In this document: positions 17,752 to 27,174 of the stretch, piece by piece
Position numbering within the stretch: the first letter of the stretch is position 1
Layout of the letters: every line of letters starts with the position of its first letter
DNA from: Leifsonia sp. Root1293
GTDB lineage: Bacteria > Actinomycetota > Actinomycetes > Actinomycetales > Microbacteriaceae
Reading direction: 5' to 3'
DNA: 64,000 nucleotides
Assembly: GCF_001425325.1 (NCBI RefSeq)
Contig: NZ_LMEH01000002.1
Location: forward strand, 215,109 to 279,108
Made by a program: the position numbers and the translations under genes
The notes under the pieces: model-generated
Databases searched by the model: none
Told to the model about the DNA's origin: nothing
What the model saw: the letters and a program-made list of their open reading frames with translations, nothing else

Positions 17752-19125
17752 CTACGCCTGCGCCAGGTCCGCGAAGCGCGAGAAGTGTCCGTGGAAGGCC
17801 ACGGTGACGGTGCGCGTTGGGCCGTTGCGGTGCTTGGCGACGATGAGATCGGCCTCGCCGGCACGCGGGTTGTCCTTCTCGTAGGCGCTCTCGCGGTGCA
17901 GCAGGATGACCATGTCGGCGTCCTGCTCGATGGAGCCGGACTCGCGCAGGTCGGAGATGGCCGGCAGCTTGTCGGCACGCTGCTCCGGTCCACGGTTCAG
18001 CTGCGAGAGGGCGATGACCGGAACCTGCAGTTCCTTCGCCAGGAGCTTCAGTGCTCGTGAGAACTCCGAGACCTCCTGCTGACGGCTCTCGACGCGCTTG
18101 CCGCTGGTCATGAGCTGGAGGTAGTCGATGACGACCATCTTGAGGCCGATGCGCTGCTTCAGGCGACGGCACTTCGCCCGGATCTCGACGAGCGTCAGGT
18201 TGGCCGAGTCGTCGATGTAGAGGGGAGCATCGTTGATGCGACCGCGGGTCGAGGCGATCGTGGTCCAGTCGCGGGAATCGACGGTTCCCTTGCGCATGCT
18301 CTGCAGGGGAACGGATGCCTCGGCCGCGAGCAGACGCATGGCGATCTCGGAGCGCCCCATCTCGAGGGAGAAGAAGATCGTGGGCATGTTGTTGCCGATG
18401 GCGGCTGCGCGGGCGAAGTCGAGGGCGAGGGTCGACTTTCCGAGTGCGGGGCGGGCGGCGACGATGATCATCTGCCCGGGGTGAAAGCCGTTGGTCAGGT
18501 CATCGAGGTCGGCGAAGCCCGTGGGGACGCCCGTCATCTTGCCGTCGGTGTGCTTGGCGGCCTCGATCTCGTCGATGGCGACGGTGACGGCATCCGTCAG
18601 CGGAACGTAGTCTTCGGTCTCGGTGTTGCCGTTGACGGCGTAGATCTCGGCCTGGGCGTTGTTCACCAGGTCGAGGGGCTCGCCCTCGGCCGCGTAGCCC
18701 ATCTGGACGATGCGGGTTCCGGCCTCGACGAGGCGGCGGAGCAGCGCACGCTCGGCGACGATCTCGGCGTAGTAGCCGGCGTTCGCGGCCGTGGGCACGA
18801 GGGCGGTCAGCGTGTGGAGGTACTCCGCGCCGCCGGCACGGGAGAGCTCTCCGGTCTTCGAGAGCTCGTCAGTGACCGCGATGACGTCGGTCGGCTCGCC
18901 GTGCGAGTAGAGCGACAGGATGGCGTCGTAGATGAGCTCGTGCTTGGGCACGTAGAAGTCGTTGCCGCGCACGGACTCCACGACGTCGGCGACGGCGTCC
19001 TTCGAGAGCAGCATGCCGCCGAGGGCGCTCTGCTCGGCGAGGAGGTCGTGCGGGGGAGTGCGTTCGGCCTTCCGAGCGTCTTCGCCGTCCCACGGTTCGG
19101 CGAGTCCAAGGTGGGCGATCGACAC
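17752..19125 (-). CDS. dnaB: replicative DNA helicase DnaB
   Basis: A 457-residue hexameric helicase that unwinds DNA ahead of the fork. The N-terminal DnaB domain begins PPHDLLAEQSALGGMLL; the RecA-like domain carries Walker A ARPALGKST near residues 225-233 and the DnaB-specific VVIDYLQLM. It has no intein, unlike several mycobacterial DnaB proteins. The GTG start is set by GGAGGAA a few bases upstream. Longer in-frame extensions run through the gap and are not conserved-looking. The helicase loader is probably DciA at 42899; no DnaC is present here. Confidence 0.95.
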   Translation of the reverse strand: MSIAHLGLAEPWDGEDARKAERTPPHDLLAEQSALGGMLLSKDAVADVVESVRGNDFYVPKHELIYDAILSLYSHGEPTDVIAVTDELSKTGELSRAGGAEYLHTLTALVPTAANAGYYAEIVAERALLRRLVEAGTRIVQMGYAAEGEPLDLVNNAQAEIYAVNGNTETEDYVPLTDAVTVAIDEIEAAKHTDGKMTGVPTGFADLDDLTNGFHPGQMIIVAARPALGKSTLALDFARAAAIGNNMPTIFFSLEMGRSEIAMRLLAAEASVPLQSMRKGTVDSRDWTTIASTRGRINDAPLYIDDSANLTLVEIRAKCRRLKQRIGLKMVVIDYLQLMTSGKRVESRQQEVSEFSRALKLLAKELQVPVIALSQLNRGPEQRADKLPAISDLRESGSIEQDADMVILLHRESAYEKDNPRAGEADLIVAKHRNGPTRTVTVAFHGHFSRFADLAQA

Positions 19126-19327
19126 GCGGTTCCTCCAGGATGATGCTTCGGTGTGCCGGTGCGGCGGCGTTGCTTCCCGGTCTGCTCGCCTCGTGAGGCG
19201 TTCCATGACCATTGGAACAGCACCCGCCGACAGGGCGGCCCACCGCTGTTTTCGAGCCGGTCGAGACCACCGGAATCGACGGCGATGGCCAACACTACGG
19301 TCGCCATCCGGAACCCTCAACTCGGCC

Positions 19328-19336
19328 TGTGGATAA
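19328..19336 (-). promoter_or_regulatory. perfect DnaA box in the rplI-dnaB gap
   Basis: TGTGGATAA reads TTATCCACA on the minus strand, the consensus DnaA box, about 200 bases upstream of dnaB. Confidence 0.6.
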
Positions 19337-19573
19337 CGCTGTGGGAAAAGTGGGCGAAACGCCGCGCTGCATGTGCAAAGCCTGTAGAAACAGGTGTGGA
19401 CAGCAAACTATTTTCTTGGAATTTATGCCCGCTGACCGGGGTTTTGAACATTCCACACCTGTGTGTGGAAAGTTGTTTGAATCACTGCATGAAGGTCGCT
19501 CGGCTTTGCACAGGCCTGTGTATGGAATTGGGGGTAACTCAGGCTTCCCGACCTTGTGCAATCCCCTTAAACG

Positions 19574-19607
19574 GGTGTAGCGACGGGCCTCAGCCCGTCG
19601 CTACACC
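19574..19607 (-). terminator. terminator of the rpsF-ssb-rpsR-rplI operon
   Basis: A perfect 15-bp stem (GGTGTAGCGACGGGC / GCCCGTCGCTACACC) with a 4-base loop, 16 bases beyond the rplI stop. A short T stretch follows on the minus strand. Confidence 0.85.
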
Positions 19608-19622
19608 GAGGTGTTCGCAGCC

Positions 19623-20075
19623 TTACTTGGCGGCGACCACCTGAAGGGTGATCGTGGCAGACAGCTCGTCGAAGAGACGAACAGTCGCCTGGTGCTCGCC
19701 GACCGACTTGATGGGGTTCGAGAACTCCACCTTGCGCTTGTCGATGGCACCGAGGCCTGCAGCGGCGACAGCGTCAGCGACATCGGCGGTCTTGACGGAA
19801 CCGAAGAGACGTCCCTCGGCACCCGCCTTGACGACGAGCTTGACCTTGGTGCCCTCGAGGGCGTTCTTGAGGGCGACTGCCTCGTCGTGCGTCGCGAGCT
19901 CACGAGCGGCGCGAGCCGCCTTGATCTGCTCGATCTGCTTCTCGCCACCACGGCTCCACGAAACCGCGAAGCCCTGGGGGATGAGGTAGTTGCGGGCGTA
20001 GCCGTTCTTGACCTCGACGACGTCACCGGCGGTTCCGAGGCCTGTGACCTCGTGCGTCAGAATGAGTTTTGACAT
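19623..20075 (-). CDS. rplI: 50S ribosomal protein L9
   Basis: A 150-residue ribosomal protein. The N-terminal domain carries the L9 signature ([17 protein letters not shown]); a long connecting helix and the C-terminal rRNA-binding domain follow. Its length is normal for the family. It is the last gene of the operon, 11 bases after rpsR, and is closed by a strong hairpin. Confidence 0.97.
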   Translation of the reverse strand: MSKLILTHEVTGLGTAGDVVEVKNGYARNYLIPQGFAVSWSRGGEKQIEQIKAARAARELATHDEAVALKNALEGTKVKLVVKAGAEGRLFGSVKTADVADAVAAAGLGAIDKRKVEFSNPIKSVGEHQATVRLFDELSATITLQVVAAK

Positions 20076-20086
20076 GTCGGTGCTCC

Positions 20087-20347
20087 TTAGCGGCCGCTGC
20101 CTGCGTACGGCAGCAGGGCCATCTCGCGGGCGTTCTTGACGGCACGGGCGATGAGGCGCTGCTCCTGCACGGAGACGCCGGTGATACGGCGGGCGCGGAT
20201 CTTTCCACGCTCGGAGATGAACTTGCGAAGCGTCGCGACATCCTTGTAGTCGATGACGCCGACGCGGATGCTCTTGGCGGGGGCGGCGTTCTTGCCCTTG
20301 CCTCCGCGGAGCGGCTTGCGGCGGTCGCCGCTGCTCTTTCCAGCCAT
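20087..20347 (-). CDS. rpsR: 30S ribosomal protein S18
   Basis: An 86-residue S18 with the core [19 protein letters not shown] and [22 protein letters not shown]. It lacks the Cys residues of the zinc-binding (C+) form seen in some S18 paralogues, so this is the C-minus type. It binds S6 in the 30S platform; the S6 gene heads the same operon. Confidence 0.96.
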   Translation of the reverse strand: MAGKSSGDRRKPLRGGKGKNAAPAKSIRVGVIDYKDVATLRKFISERGKIRARRITGVSVQEQRLIARAVKNAREMALLPYAGSGR

Positions 20348-20413
20348 TGTTATTCCTTAGTTGAAGTAGTTCTGCGCGGATGCCGAAGCGGCATCCGTGT
20401 GGGGCCTCTCGGC

Positions 20414-20917
20414 CTAGAAGGGGGTCTCGTCGCTGTAGCTGCCCGGTGTGGCCCAGACATCCGAACCACCGGAAGCGGCGGCTGCGGGTGCACTGGGTGC
20501 CCACGGCTCGTCGGAGCCGCCCGCGGGGGCGCCTCCACCACGAGGACCGGACGACTGGGCGCGCGTCAGCGACGCGGTGGCGTACCGGAGCGAAGGACCG
20601 ATCTCGTCGATCTCCAGCTCGAAGCTCGTACGCTTCTCGCCTTCCTTCGTCTCGTAGGAACGCTGCTTGAGACGCCCGGAAGCGATGACACGGGAACCCT
20701 TGGTGAGGGACCCTGCGACGTGCTCGGCGAATTCACGCCAGACGCTCGCGCGCAGGAACAGAGCCTCGCCATCCTTCCACTCGTTCGACGCGCGGTCGAA
20801 GCTGCGAGGAGTGGATGCGATGGTGAAGTTGGCAACCGCCAGTCCGCCCTGCGTGTAGCGCAGTTCGGGATCTGCAGTGAGGTTGCCCACCACGGTGATT
20901 ACGGTCTCGCCGGCCAT
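20414..20917 (-). CDS. ssb: single-stranded DNA-binding protein
   Basis: A 167-residue SSB. The OB-fold of about residues 1-112 begins [21 protein letters not shown]; a Gly/Ala/Pro-rich linker follows, and then the acidic tip ending DETPF that recruits partner proteins. It coats single-stranded DNA at forks and in repair. Its place between rpsF and rpsR is the standard bacterial arrangement. Confidence 0.96.
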   Translation of the reverse strand: MAGETVITVVGNLTADPELRYTQGGLAVANFTIASTPRSFDRASNEWKDGEALFLRASVWREFAEHVAGSLTKGSRVIASGRLKQRSYETKEGEKRTSFELEIDEIGPSLRYATASLTRAQSSGPRGGGAPAGGSDEPWAPSAPAAAASGGSDVWATPGSYSDETPF

Positions 20918-20922
20918 GGGAA

Positions 20923-21351
20923 CTAGGCGTCCTTCTCGACCTTGGCGGCGTCGGCCTTGGGAGCCGCTGCCTCGGGCTTCGCGTCGACGACGGCCTTCGG
21001 GTTGGCTGCCTTGCGGGCGGCCTTCTCGTCGGCGAGCTTCTTGGCGGCGGCGACCTGGGCGATGCCCTCTTCGGCGCGGAGCACCTTGGTGCGCATGACT
21101 GCTTCGCTGAGACCCAGCTGGCGGTCGAGCTCCGACGTGGTAGCCGGCTCTGCGGTGAAGTTGACGACGGCGTAGATGCCCTCGTTCTTCTTGTTGATCT
21201 CGTAGGCGAGACGACGACGGCCCCAGATGTCGACGTTGTCGATGGATCCACCATCGTTACGCACCACATTGAGGAACTTGTCGAGGCTCGGAGCGACGGT
21301 GCGCTCATCGATCTCGGGATCGAGGATGACCATCAATTCGTACTGATGCAT
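20923..21351 (-). CDS. rpsF: 30S ribosomal protein S6
   Basis: A 142-residue S6 beginning [16 protein letters not shown] and containing the core [27 protein letters not shown] (in part). The C-terminal 40 residues are an Ala/Lys/Glu-rich extension, common in high-GC actinobacteria. The start is fixed by AAGGAGGTG just upstream. It is the first gene of rpsF-ssb-rpsR-rplI; the leader contains two small hairpins that could serve autoregulation by S6:S18. Confidence 0.96.
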   Translation of the reverse strand: MHQYELMVILDPEIDERTVAPSLDKFLNVVRNDGGSIDNVDIWGRRRLAYEINKKNEGIYAVVNFTAEPATTSELDRQLGLSEAVMRTKVLRAEEGIAQVAAAKKLADEKAARKAANPKAVVDAKPEAAAPKADAAKVEKDA

Positions 21352-21381
21352 GACTAACCCACCTCCTTCGGACTGAACGGC

Positions 21382-21445
21382 TGCAGTATTTCTGCAACAG
21401 GAGGGTTGTGCATGTGTTGATTCGTGGAGGCCGCACAATCGCGGC
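21382..21445 (-). promoter_or_regulatory. rpsF leader with two hairpins (possible S6:S18 autoregulatory element)
   Basis: Two short inverted repeats lie in the leader: TGCAG-5-CTGCA (21382-21396) and GCCGC-6-GCGGC (21430-21445). A TACTCT hexamer (21463-21468, minus strand) could be the -10. In many bacteria S6:S18 binds a hairpin in this leader; here the match is only suggestive. Confidence 0.3.
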
Positions 21446-21541
21446 ACACGGGCAACCTTCCCAGAGTAACGGATGCGGGCCCTCCGCGCACGTCGGGATC
21501 GGCATCCGCTCCGAACTCCCAGTTCGAAGCCCGAGGGGAAC

Positions 21542-22975
21542 TCAGGCTGAGGAGCGCTCGGCCCACCAGGAGCGCAGGCGTTCCGTCGCGATGTCGGCGC
21601 CCAGGGGCCCCTCGTCGAGCCGCAGTTCGAGCAGGAACCTGTACGCCTCGCCCACCTCCCGGCCGGGACGGATGCCGAGGATGGCCATGATCTGCTCGCC
21701 GTCGAGGTCGGGCCGCACGGCCGCGAGCTCCTCCTGCTCGGCCAGCTCGGCCATCCGGCGCTCGATGTCGTCGTAGGCGAAAGCCAGGCGGTCGGCCTTC
21801 CGCTTGTTGCGGGTGGTGACGTCGGCCCGGGTGAGGATGTGCAGCCGCTCGAGTTGGTCACCGGCATCGCGGACGTAGCGGCGAACAGCCGAATCGGTCC
21901 ACGTGCCCTCGGTGTACCCGAAGAAGCGCAGGTGGAGTTCGATCAACCGGGACACCGCGGCGATGGTGTCGTTGTCGAAGCGCAGCTCGCGCAGGCGCTT
22001 GCGCGCCAGCTTCGCACCCACGACATCGTGGTGGTGGAAGCTCACCACCCCGCCGCCCTCGAGCTTGCGCGTCGCCGGCTTCCCGATGTCGTGCAGAAGC
22101 GCTGCGAGGCGGAGCGTGAGGTCGGGGCTGACGAGATTGCCGCGCGCCTTCTCATAGCCGATGGCCTGCTCGAGCACCGTGAGGCTGTGCTGGTAGACGT
22201 CTTTGTGGTGGTGGTGCTCGTCGACCTCGAGGCGGAGCGCCGGCAGTTCCGGAAGCACGTAGGCCGCCAGGCCTGAATCGACGAGCAGTTCGAGGCCACG
22301 CCTCGGCTCGTCGGTGCGCAGGAGCTTCGAGAGCTCCTCGTTCACCCGCTCGGCGGAGATGCGCTCGATGCTGGGCGCCAGCTCGACGAGAGCAGCCTCC
22401 GTGTCCTCGTCGACGAGGAACCCGAGCTGTGCCGTGAACCTGCAGGCCCGCATCATGCGGAGCGGATCATCGCCGAACGACACCGCGGGGGAGGAGGGAG
22501 TGCGCAGCCGCCCCTCGAGCATGTCGTCGATGCCGCCCGACGGGTCGACGAGCTTCATCTCGGGAAGACGCAGCGCGAGGGCATTCACCGTGAAGTCGCG
22601 CCGCAGGAGGTCGTCCTCGAGCGAGGCGCCGAAGACGACGTCGGGCTTGCGGCTCTCGCCGTCGTAGCTGTCGGCGCGGTAGGTCGTGACCTCGACGGTC
22701 TCGCCGGCGATCTTGGCCCCGATCGTGCCGAATTGACGCCCGATGTCCCAGTGCGCCTCACTGATGGGCGTGATGATCGCGAGGATCTGGTCGGGGGTGG
22801 CATCCGTCGTGAAATCCAGGTCGTTCGCCACGCGTCCGAGGAAGGCGTCACGAACGGGACCGCCGACGAGGGCCAGCTCGTGTCCCGCGGCGGCGAAAGC
22901 GGTCGCCAGACGGGAGACGGTCGGGGAGGCTGCGACTTCACCCAACCGCATGAGTGCTGCCGCGACGCTCTGCAT
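21542..22975 (-). CDS. cca: CCA tRNA nucleotidyltransferase (poly(A) polymerase family, HD domain)
   Basis: A 477-residue class II nucleotidyltransferase that adds or repairs the CCA end of tRNA. The head carries [12 protein letters not shown] and the metal-binding DLDFTTDA. Neck and body motifs ([17 protein letters not shown]) follow, and then an HD domain ([11 protein letters not shown]) whose hydrolase role is unknown. The two tRNA genes of this window lack encoded CCA, so they depend on this enzyme. The chosen ATG has GGAGG only one base away, too close for a normal ribosome site, but TACCAT lies six bases upstream, which fits a leaderless start. Confidence 0.93.
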   Translation of the reverse strand: MQSVAAALMRLGEVAASPTVSRLATAFAAAGHELALVGGPVRDAFLGRVANDLDFTTDATPDQILAIITPISEAHWDIGRQFGTIGAKIAGETVEVTTYRADSYDGESRKPDVVFGASLEDDLLRRDFTVNALALRLPEMKLVDPSGGIDDMLEGRLRTPSSPAVSFGDDPLRMMRACRFTAQLGFLVDEDTEAALVELAPSIERISAERVNEELSKLLRTDEPRRGLELLVDSGLAAYVLPELPALRLEVDEHHHHKDVYQHSLTVLEQAIGYEKARGNLVSPDLTLRLAALLHDIGKPATRKLEGGGVVSFHHHDVVGAKLARKRLRELRFDNDTIAAVSRLIELHLRFFGYTEGTWTDSAVRRYVRDAGDQLERLHILTRADVTTRNKRKADRLAFAYDDIERRMAELAEQEELAAVRPDLDGEQIMAILGIRPGREVGEAYRFLLELRLDEGPLGADIATERLRSWWAERSSA

Positions 22976-22981
22976 GCCTCC

Positions 22982-22987
22982 ATGGTA
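22982..22987 (-). promoter_or_regulatory. candidate -10 (TACCAT) of a leaderless cca transcript
   Basis: TACCAT on the minus strand ends six bases before the cca ATG. The divergent gene at 23059 shows the same spacing pattern. Confidence 0.4.
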
Positions 22988-23045
22988 GAGCGTCGAAGAA
23001 TGACCCATCGGCTCGGCGCACAGGAGGCGAGCAGTCCCCACGCCG

Positions 23046-23051
23046 TAGAAT
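23046..23051 (+). promoter_or_regulatory. candidate -10 (TAGAAT) of a leaderless DUF6049 transcript
   Basis: TAGAAT ends seven bases before the ATG at 23059, with no ribosome binding site between. Confidence 0.5.
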
Positions 23052-23058
23052 CTCACGC

Positions 23059-25512
23059 ATGATGGCCGACACCGATGCTGCGCGTCGGTCGGCACCTCTC
23101 CTCTCCTCCGCCCGTCGTGCGACTGCGCGCCTCTCCGCTGCAGCAGCCGTCGCCGGTCTCGCGCTGGCCTTCATCGGGTTAAATGCTCCCTCCGCGGGCG
23201 CGGCCGAGCCGGGCGACGTCTCGGTGTCGATCGCCACGGACCCGCAGCTCGGCCCGGGTCAGAATCTCAGCGTCACCGTCACTCTCACCAACTCCGGAGC
23301 CACGGCGACCGAGCCGGGCAGCATCGAGGTCGTCCTCGACCCCGACCGCATCACGACGCGCGACGAACTCGACGCCTGGCTCGACGGACCGAGTGATGAG
23401 GAGGACGATCCGGATGACGGGCCGAGCGTCACCGTCGACGCCCCTGGTCTCGCTCCGTCGACCAACACCACGCTCACGGCGGCCATCCCCGCAGCATCCG
23501 TCGGCCTGACCGGATCGGAGTGGGGAGCACGCGGAATCGCCGCTACGTACACCGCAGGCGATGCCGAAGTGGCGGAGGGTCGCGGAACCGTCACCTGGTA
23601 TGCCGGGGAACCGGTCCCCGTCACACCCGTCGCTGTCGCGATGAGCATGACCGCCCCTGTCGGCACGACCGGTGTCCTGACCGGTAGCGAGCTGGCACAG
23701 CTCACTCGTCCTGGTGGACTGCTCAAGCGCCAGCTCGACGGTGTCGTTGGTCGAGACGTCACCATCGGTATCGATCCGATGATCATCGCGTCGATCCGGC
23801 TTCTCGGCACCAGCGCCCCCGAGAGCGCGGTCGCCTGGCTGGACGAACTCGCCGCTCTCGACAACGAGACCTTCCCGCTGGCCTGGGCCGATGCCGATCT
23901 CGCCGTGCAGGCCCAGGCCGGCCTGACCCAGCTGCTCGGCCCCACCTCGCTCGACTACGCCATCGACCCCGCGAACTTCTCGGGAGAGACCGCGACGCCG
24001 ACGCCCACTCCCACGACTCCCGAGTCGACGGCAACCGATTCGCCGGCAGCAGAGCCCAGTTCGTCGGATGCCGGAGTTCGCAGCACGGATGCGCCCACGC
24101 CGGCCCCCGGCTCGACCGAGGCGCCGCCGACCGAGTCGCCGACGGCCTCACCGACTGCCGGCATCCCGACGATCCAGCCGACCCTCGCCGACCTGCTGTC
24201 GTGGCCGTACACGGCGACGAACATCGCCTGGCCCGATTCGGGAACCGTCGCGGCACCGGATCCGGCCGTCTTCGCCGCCAATGGGCTCACGACCACGATC
24301 ATGTCGAGCTCGGACCTCGCCGAACCGAGCACGACGACGCCGCGTGCCGCCGCCGTTGCGAATGACGGCGACGCGCTGGTCGCCCTGGCCGACGATCGCC
24401 TGTCCTCGGCTCTCAGCGCCGCCGTCGGCTCGCTCACCGACCTGGAGTGGCGCACGGCGATGGATCAGGTGGCCGCCCTCCTCGCCGTGGCCTCCACCGA
24501 GGGCGACACGACCTCAGCGGTGCTGGCGGCCCTCGACCGCGGCTGGCCGAACAGCACGCGCCTCCCCGACACCCTGGACGCCTTGGCGCAGCTCGCCTGG
24601 GCGGCTCCGGCACCGCTGCTCACCTCGCTCGGGTCGCCGGCGGCATCCGTCGCCATCGCCGATGTCGGGGAACCAGCCGACCGCGTGGCCGTCGTTCCTC
24701 CTCTGCTCCAGGACGAGGCCTCCCTCACGGCGTTCTCGTCCGCGCTGACCGATCCCGCCGTCCTGACGGGACGGGAGCGGAATGAGGTCCTGGCCCTGCT
24801 GTCGATCGGGTGGATCGAGCAGCCCGCGCCCTGGGCCAAAGCTCTCGCCGAGCATCGTGAGGCCAGCGTCGCGACCCTGAACTCCGTGTCGGTCTCGCCG
24901 TCGAGCTCCGTGCTCGTCGTCGGCAGCCCGACGGCCATCCCCGTGACCATCAAGAACGACTTCACCTCGGCGGTCACAGTGCACGTCGAGGCGACGCCGT
25001 CGAACGGGCGCCTAGTCGTCGACAACGGTGTGGACGTCACCGTCGAGGCCGGGTCGAGCTCCTCGGTGAAGATCCCCGTGAGCGCTCAGGTCGGAAGCGG
25101 CACCGTCGGTCTCACGATCGCCTTGACGAGCGCCAGCGGCGTGGCCATCGGGCAGCCGTACACCGTCGTCGCGAACGTGCACGCCGACTGGGAGGGCATC
25201 GGAGCGGCGATCCTCGGGACCCTCGTGGTGCTCTTCTTCGGCTTCGGCGTCGTGCGCACCATCCGCCGCCGGCGGCGCGAACGAGCGGCCGCTGAGAACG
25301 TGGCCGACGAGCCTGTGGCTGACGATCCCGGGGCAGAGGTAGACCCTTCAGATGCCCGGGACACCGCGGCGGACGTCGGCACCGGGGCTGGAACCGGGGC
25401 ATCCGAACCGGATGATGTGGTTACGGATGCGGACGCCCAGAACTCTGATTTCCCGCACTCCGAACCGGATGATGTGGTTACAGCCGACGAGCCGGAGCAG
25501 CCGCGTGGCTGA
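23059..25512 (+). CDS. DUF6049-type secreted, membrane-anchored protein
   Basis: An 817-residue exported protein. A signal peptide (residues about 18-50, ending SAGAAEPG) is followed by a beta-rich extracellular region with NEW3-like repeats, a Thr/Pro/Ser-rich linker near residues 312-370, a second folded region, one transmembrane helix near 715-735 (AAILGTLVVLFFGFGVV) and a basic stop-transfer. The acidic cytosolic tail carries SEPDDVVT twice. It lies directly upstream of murJ and overlaps it by eight bases. This DUF6049-murJ pairing is conserved in actinobacteria, so a role in lipid II export or wall assembly is likely but unproven (inference from context). Confidence 0.82.
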   Translation: MMADTDAARRSAPLLSSARRATARLSAAAAVAGLALAFIGLNAPSAGAAEPGDVSVSIATDPQLGPGQNLSVTVTLTNSGATATEPGSIEVVLDPDRITTRDELDAWLDGPSDEEDDPDDGPSVTVDAPGLAPSTNTTLTAAIPAASVGLTGSEWGARGIAATYTAGDAEVAEGRGTVTWYAGEPVPVTPVAVAMSMTAPVGTTGVLTGSELAQLTRPGGLLKRQLDGVVGRDVTIGIDPMIIASIRLLGTSAPESAVAWLDELAALDNETFPLAWADADLAVQAQAGLTQLLGPTSLDYAIDPANFSGETATPTPTPTTPESTATDSPAAEPSSSDAGVRSTDAPTPAPGSTEAPPTESPTASPTAGIPTIQPTLADLLSWPYTATNIAWPDSGTVAAPDPAVFAANGLTTTIMSSSDLAEPSTTTPRAAAVANDGDALVALADDRLSSALSAAVGSLTDLEWRTAMDQVAALLAVASTEGDTTSAVLAALDRGWPNSTRLPDTLDALAQLAWAAPAPLLTSLGSPAASVAIADVGEPADRVAVVPPLLQDEASLTAFSSALTDPAVLTGRERNEVLALLSIGWIEQPAPWAKALAEHREASVATLNSVSVSPSSSVLVVGSPTAIPVTIKNDFTSAVTVHVEATPSNGRLVVDNGVDVTVEAGSSSSVKIPVSAQVGSGTVGLTIALTSASGVAIGQPYTVVANVHADWEGIGAAILGTLVVLFFGFGVVRTIRRRRRERAAAENVADEPVADDPGAEVDPSDARDTAADVGTGAGTGASEPDDVVTDADAQNSDFPHSEPDDVVTADEPEQPRG
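25402..25481 (+). repeat. 23-bp direct repeat pair in the DUF6049 tail
   Basis: TCCGAACCGGATGATGTGG plus TTAC occurs identically at 25402-25424 and 25459-25481, a 57-base period (19 codons, in frame). Both copies encode SEPDDVVT in the cytosolic tail. Confidence 0.85.
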
Positions 25513-27127
25513 CGGCATCGGGCGCGCCAGCGCGTTCCTCGCCTCCGGGACGATCGTCTCCCGCATCCTGGGGTTCGTGAAGGCCATCCTGTTGGTGAGC
25601 ACCATCGGCCTCGTGGGCGTCAGCACCGACGCCTTCACGATCGCCAACCAGCTCCCGAACACGATCTACGCGATCGTCGCCGGGGGAGTGCTCAGCGCGG
25701 TGCTGGTTCCGCAGATCGTCAGGGCCGGGCTCCACGCCGACGGCGGAGTCGCCTACATCAACAAACTCGTGACGGTCGCCCTCGTGATCCTCGCCGGCAC
25801 CGCCGTGCTCGCCACCTTCCTCGCCCCGGTGCTGAGCCTCATCCTCGGTCCGCTGCTGTCTGCGGATCAGCGCGCGCTCGTCACGGCCTTCGCGTTCTGG
25901 TGCCTTCCCCAGATCTTCTTCTACGGCCTCTACACCGTCCTGGGGGAGGTGCTCAACGCCCGGCGTTCGTTCGGGCCGTACACCTGGGCGCCCGTGCTCA
26001 ACAACGTCGTCGCCATCGCCGGTCTCGCCGTCTTCGTCCTCTTGTTCGGCGCTGACTCCGACGGCGTTCGCGTCGCATCGGACTGGACACCGGCCATGAT
26101 CGCCGTCATCGGCGGATCAGCGACCCTGGGGGTCGCGACCCAGGCGATCGTGCTGTTCTACTTCTGGCGCCGCATCGGACTGCGATACCGACCGGACTTC
26201 CGGTGGCGCGGCGTCGGCCTCGGATCCGCCGGCCGGATGGCGAGCTGGACGTTCGGCATGCTCATCCTCACGAGCCTGGCGGGCATCGTCGAGACGATCG
26301 TCGTCGGCAGTGCTTCCGGGCCCGAGGGCAATCCCTCGGCCACAGCCCTGTCCAACGCCTGGCTCATCTTCATGCTCCCGCACTCGGTGATCACAGTCTC
26401 GATCGCCACCGCCTACTTCACACGGATGGCCGAGCACGTCTCGCACGACCGCATCTCCGATCTGCGCACCGACGTATCGTCGGCCACCCGGGGCATCAGC
26501 CTGATCATCGTGCTTGCTGCAGCCGGCCTCATCGTGTGCGCCTACCCGTTCAGCGCCGTGTTCAGCAGCGTCTCCTTCGATCAGGTGCAGGCCTTCGGCA
26601 ACGTGATCATCGCCTATGTCATCGGGCTCGTCCCGTTCTGCATCCTCTTCGTCGTGCAGCGCACGTTCTACGCCCTCGGCGACACCCGCACGCCGTTCTT
26701 CTTCACCCTGTTCCAGACCATCGTCGTCACCGTGCTGGTGCTGCTCTGCCTGATGCTGCCCCTGTCCCTCACGGCCATCGGCATCGCGGCATCCGTCAGC
26801 ATCGCCTGCATCCTCCAGCTGATCCTGGCCGTCATCCTTCTTCATCGTCGCCTCGGCTCCCTCGACGGCGCCCGCATCCTGCGCAGCCTCGCGAAGTATC
26901 TGGCCGCGGCTGTCATCCCCGTCGCCGCCGGCGTGGGCATTCTCATCGCCCTGGGCGGAACGACGGAGGGCGGGTTCGCGGTCTCGGGACGGTTCCTGGC
27001 CATCATCAGCATGGTCATCATCGGCGCGGTCATGAGTGCCCTCTACGTCGGCGGTCTGCTCCTGCTCCGATCGAGCGAGCTGCGGGGATTCCTCGACCCG
27101 ATCCTCGCCAGGCTGCGGCGGAGCTGA
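25505..27127 (+). CDS. murJ: lipid II flippase MurJ
   Basis: A 540-residue MOP-superfamily transporter with about 14 hydrophobic segments. It moves lipid II to the outer face for peptidoglycan synthesis. Family features include the opening SGTIVSRILGFVKAILL, QIFFYGLYTVLGEVLNARRSFGPY and VQRTFYALGDTRTPFF. The chosen start is the GTG that overlaps the DUF6049 stop, giving the usual length; CCGGAG lies upstream. Unlike mycobacterial MurJ (MviN) it has no fused pseudokinase domain at the C-terminus. Confidence 0.93.
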   Translation: MADGIGRASAFLASGTIVSRILGFVKAILLVSTIGLVGVSTDAFTIANQLPNTIYAIVAGGVLSAVLVPQIVRAGLHADGGVAYINKLVTVALVILAGTAVLATFLAPVLSLILGPLLSADQRALVTAFAFWCLPQIFFYGLYTVLGEVLNARRSFGPYTWAPVLNNVVAIAGLAVFVLLFGADSDGVRVASDWTPAMIAVIGGSATLGVATQAIVLFYFWRRIGLRYRPDFRWRGVGLGSAGRMASWTFGMLILTSLAGIVETIVVGSASGPEGNPSATALSNAWLIFMLPHSVITVSIATAYFTRMAEHVSHDRISDLRTDVSSATRGISLIIVLAAAGLIVCAYPFSAVFSSVSFDQVQAFGNVIIAYVIGLVPFCILFVVQRTFYALGDTRTPFFFTLFQTIVVTVLVLLCLMLPLSLTAIGIAASVSIACILQLILAVILLHRRLGSLDGARILRSLAKYLAAAVIPVAAGVGILIALGGTTEGGFAVSGRFLAIISMVIIGAVMSALYVGGLLLLRSSELRGFLDPILARLRRS

Positions 27128-27174
27128 CCCGCGTCCGACGGCACGTGCGCCGCTCCCATGCGCCTCACAGCTCT

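Larger units (their letters stand above)
19126..19622. other. 497-base gene-poor gap between dnaB and rplI with a DnaA box and inverted repeats
   Basis: No convincing gene is seen. From about 19320 to 19560 the sequence is clearly less GC-rich than its surroundings. It contains a perfect DnaA box (19328-19336), the inverted repeat TTCCACAC-CTGT-GTGTGGAA (19451-19470) and a longer-range pair CAGGTGTGG (19391-19399) with CCACACCTG (19453-19461). The rplI terminator is at its left end and the dnaB start region at its right. It may be a regulatory region, a DnaA-binding locus or a structured RNA. Confidence 0.6.

Noticed and set aside
17752-19125. Intein in DnaB
   Set aside because: The protein has the normal length and the Walker A region is uninterrupted.
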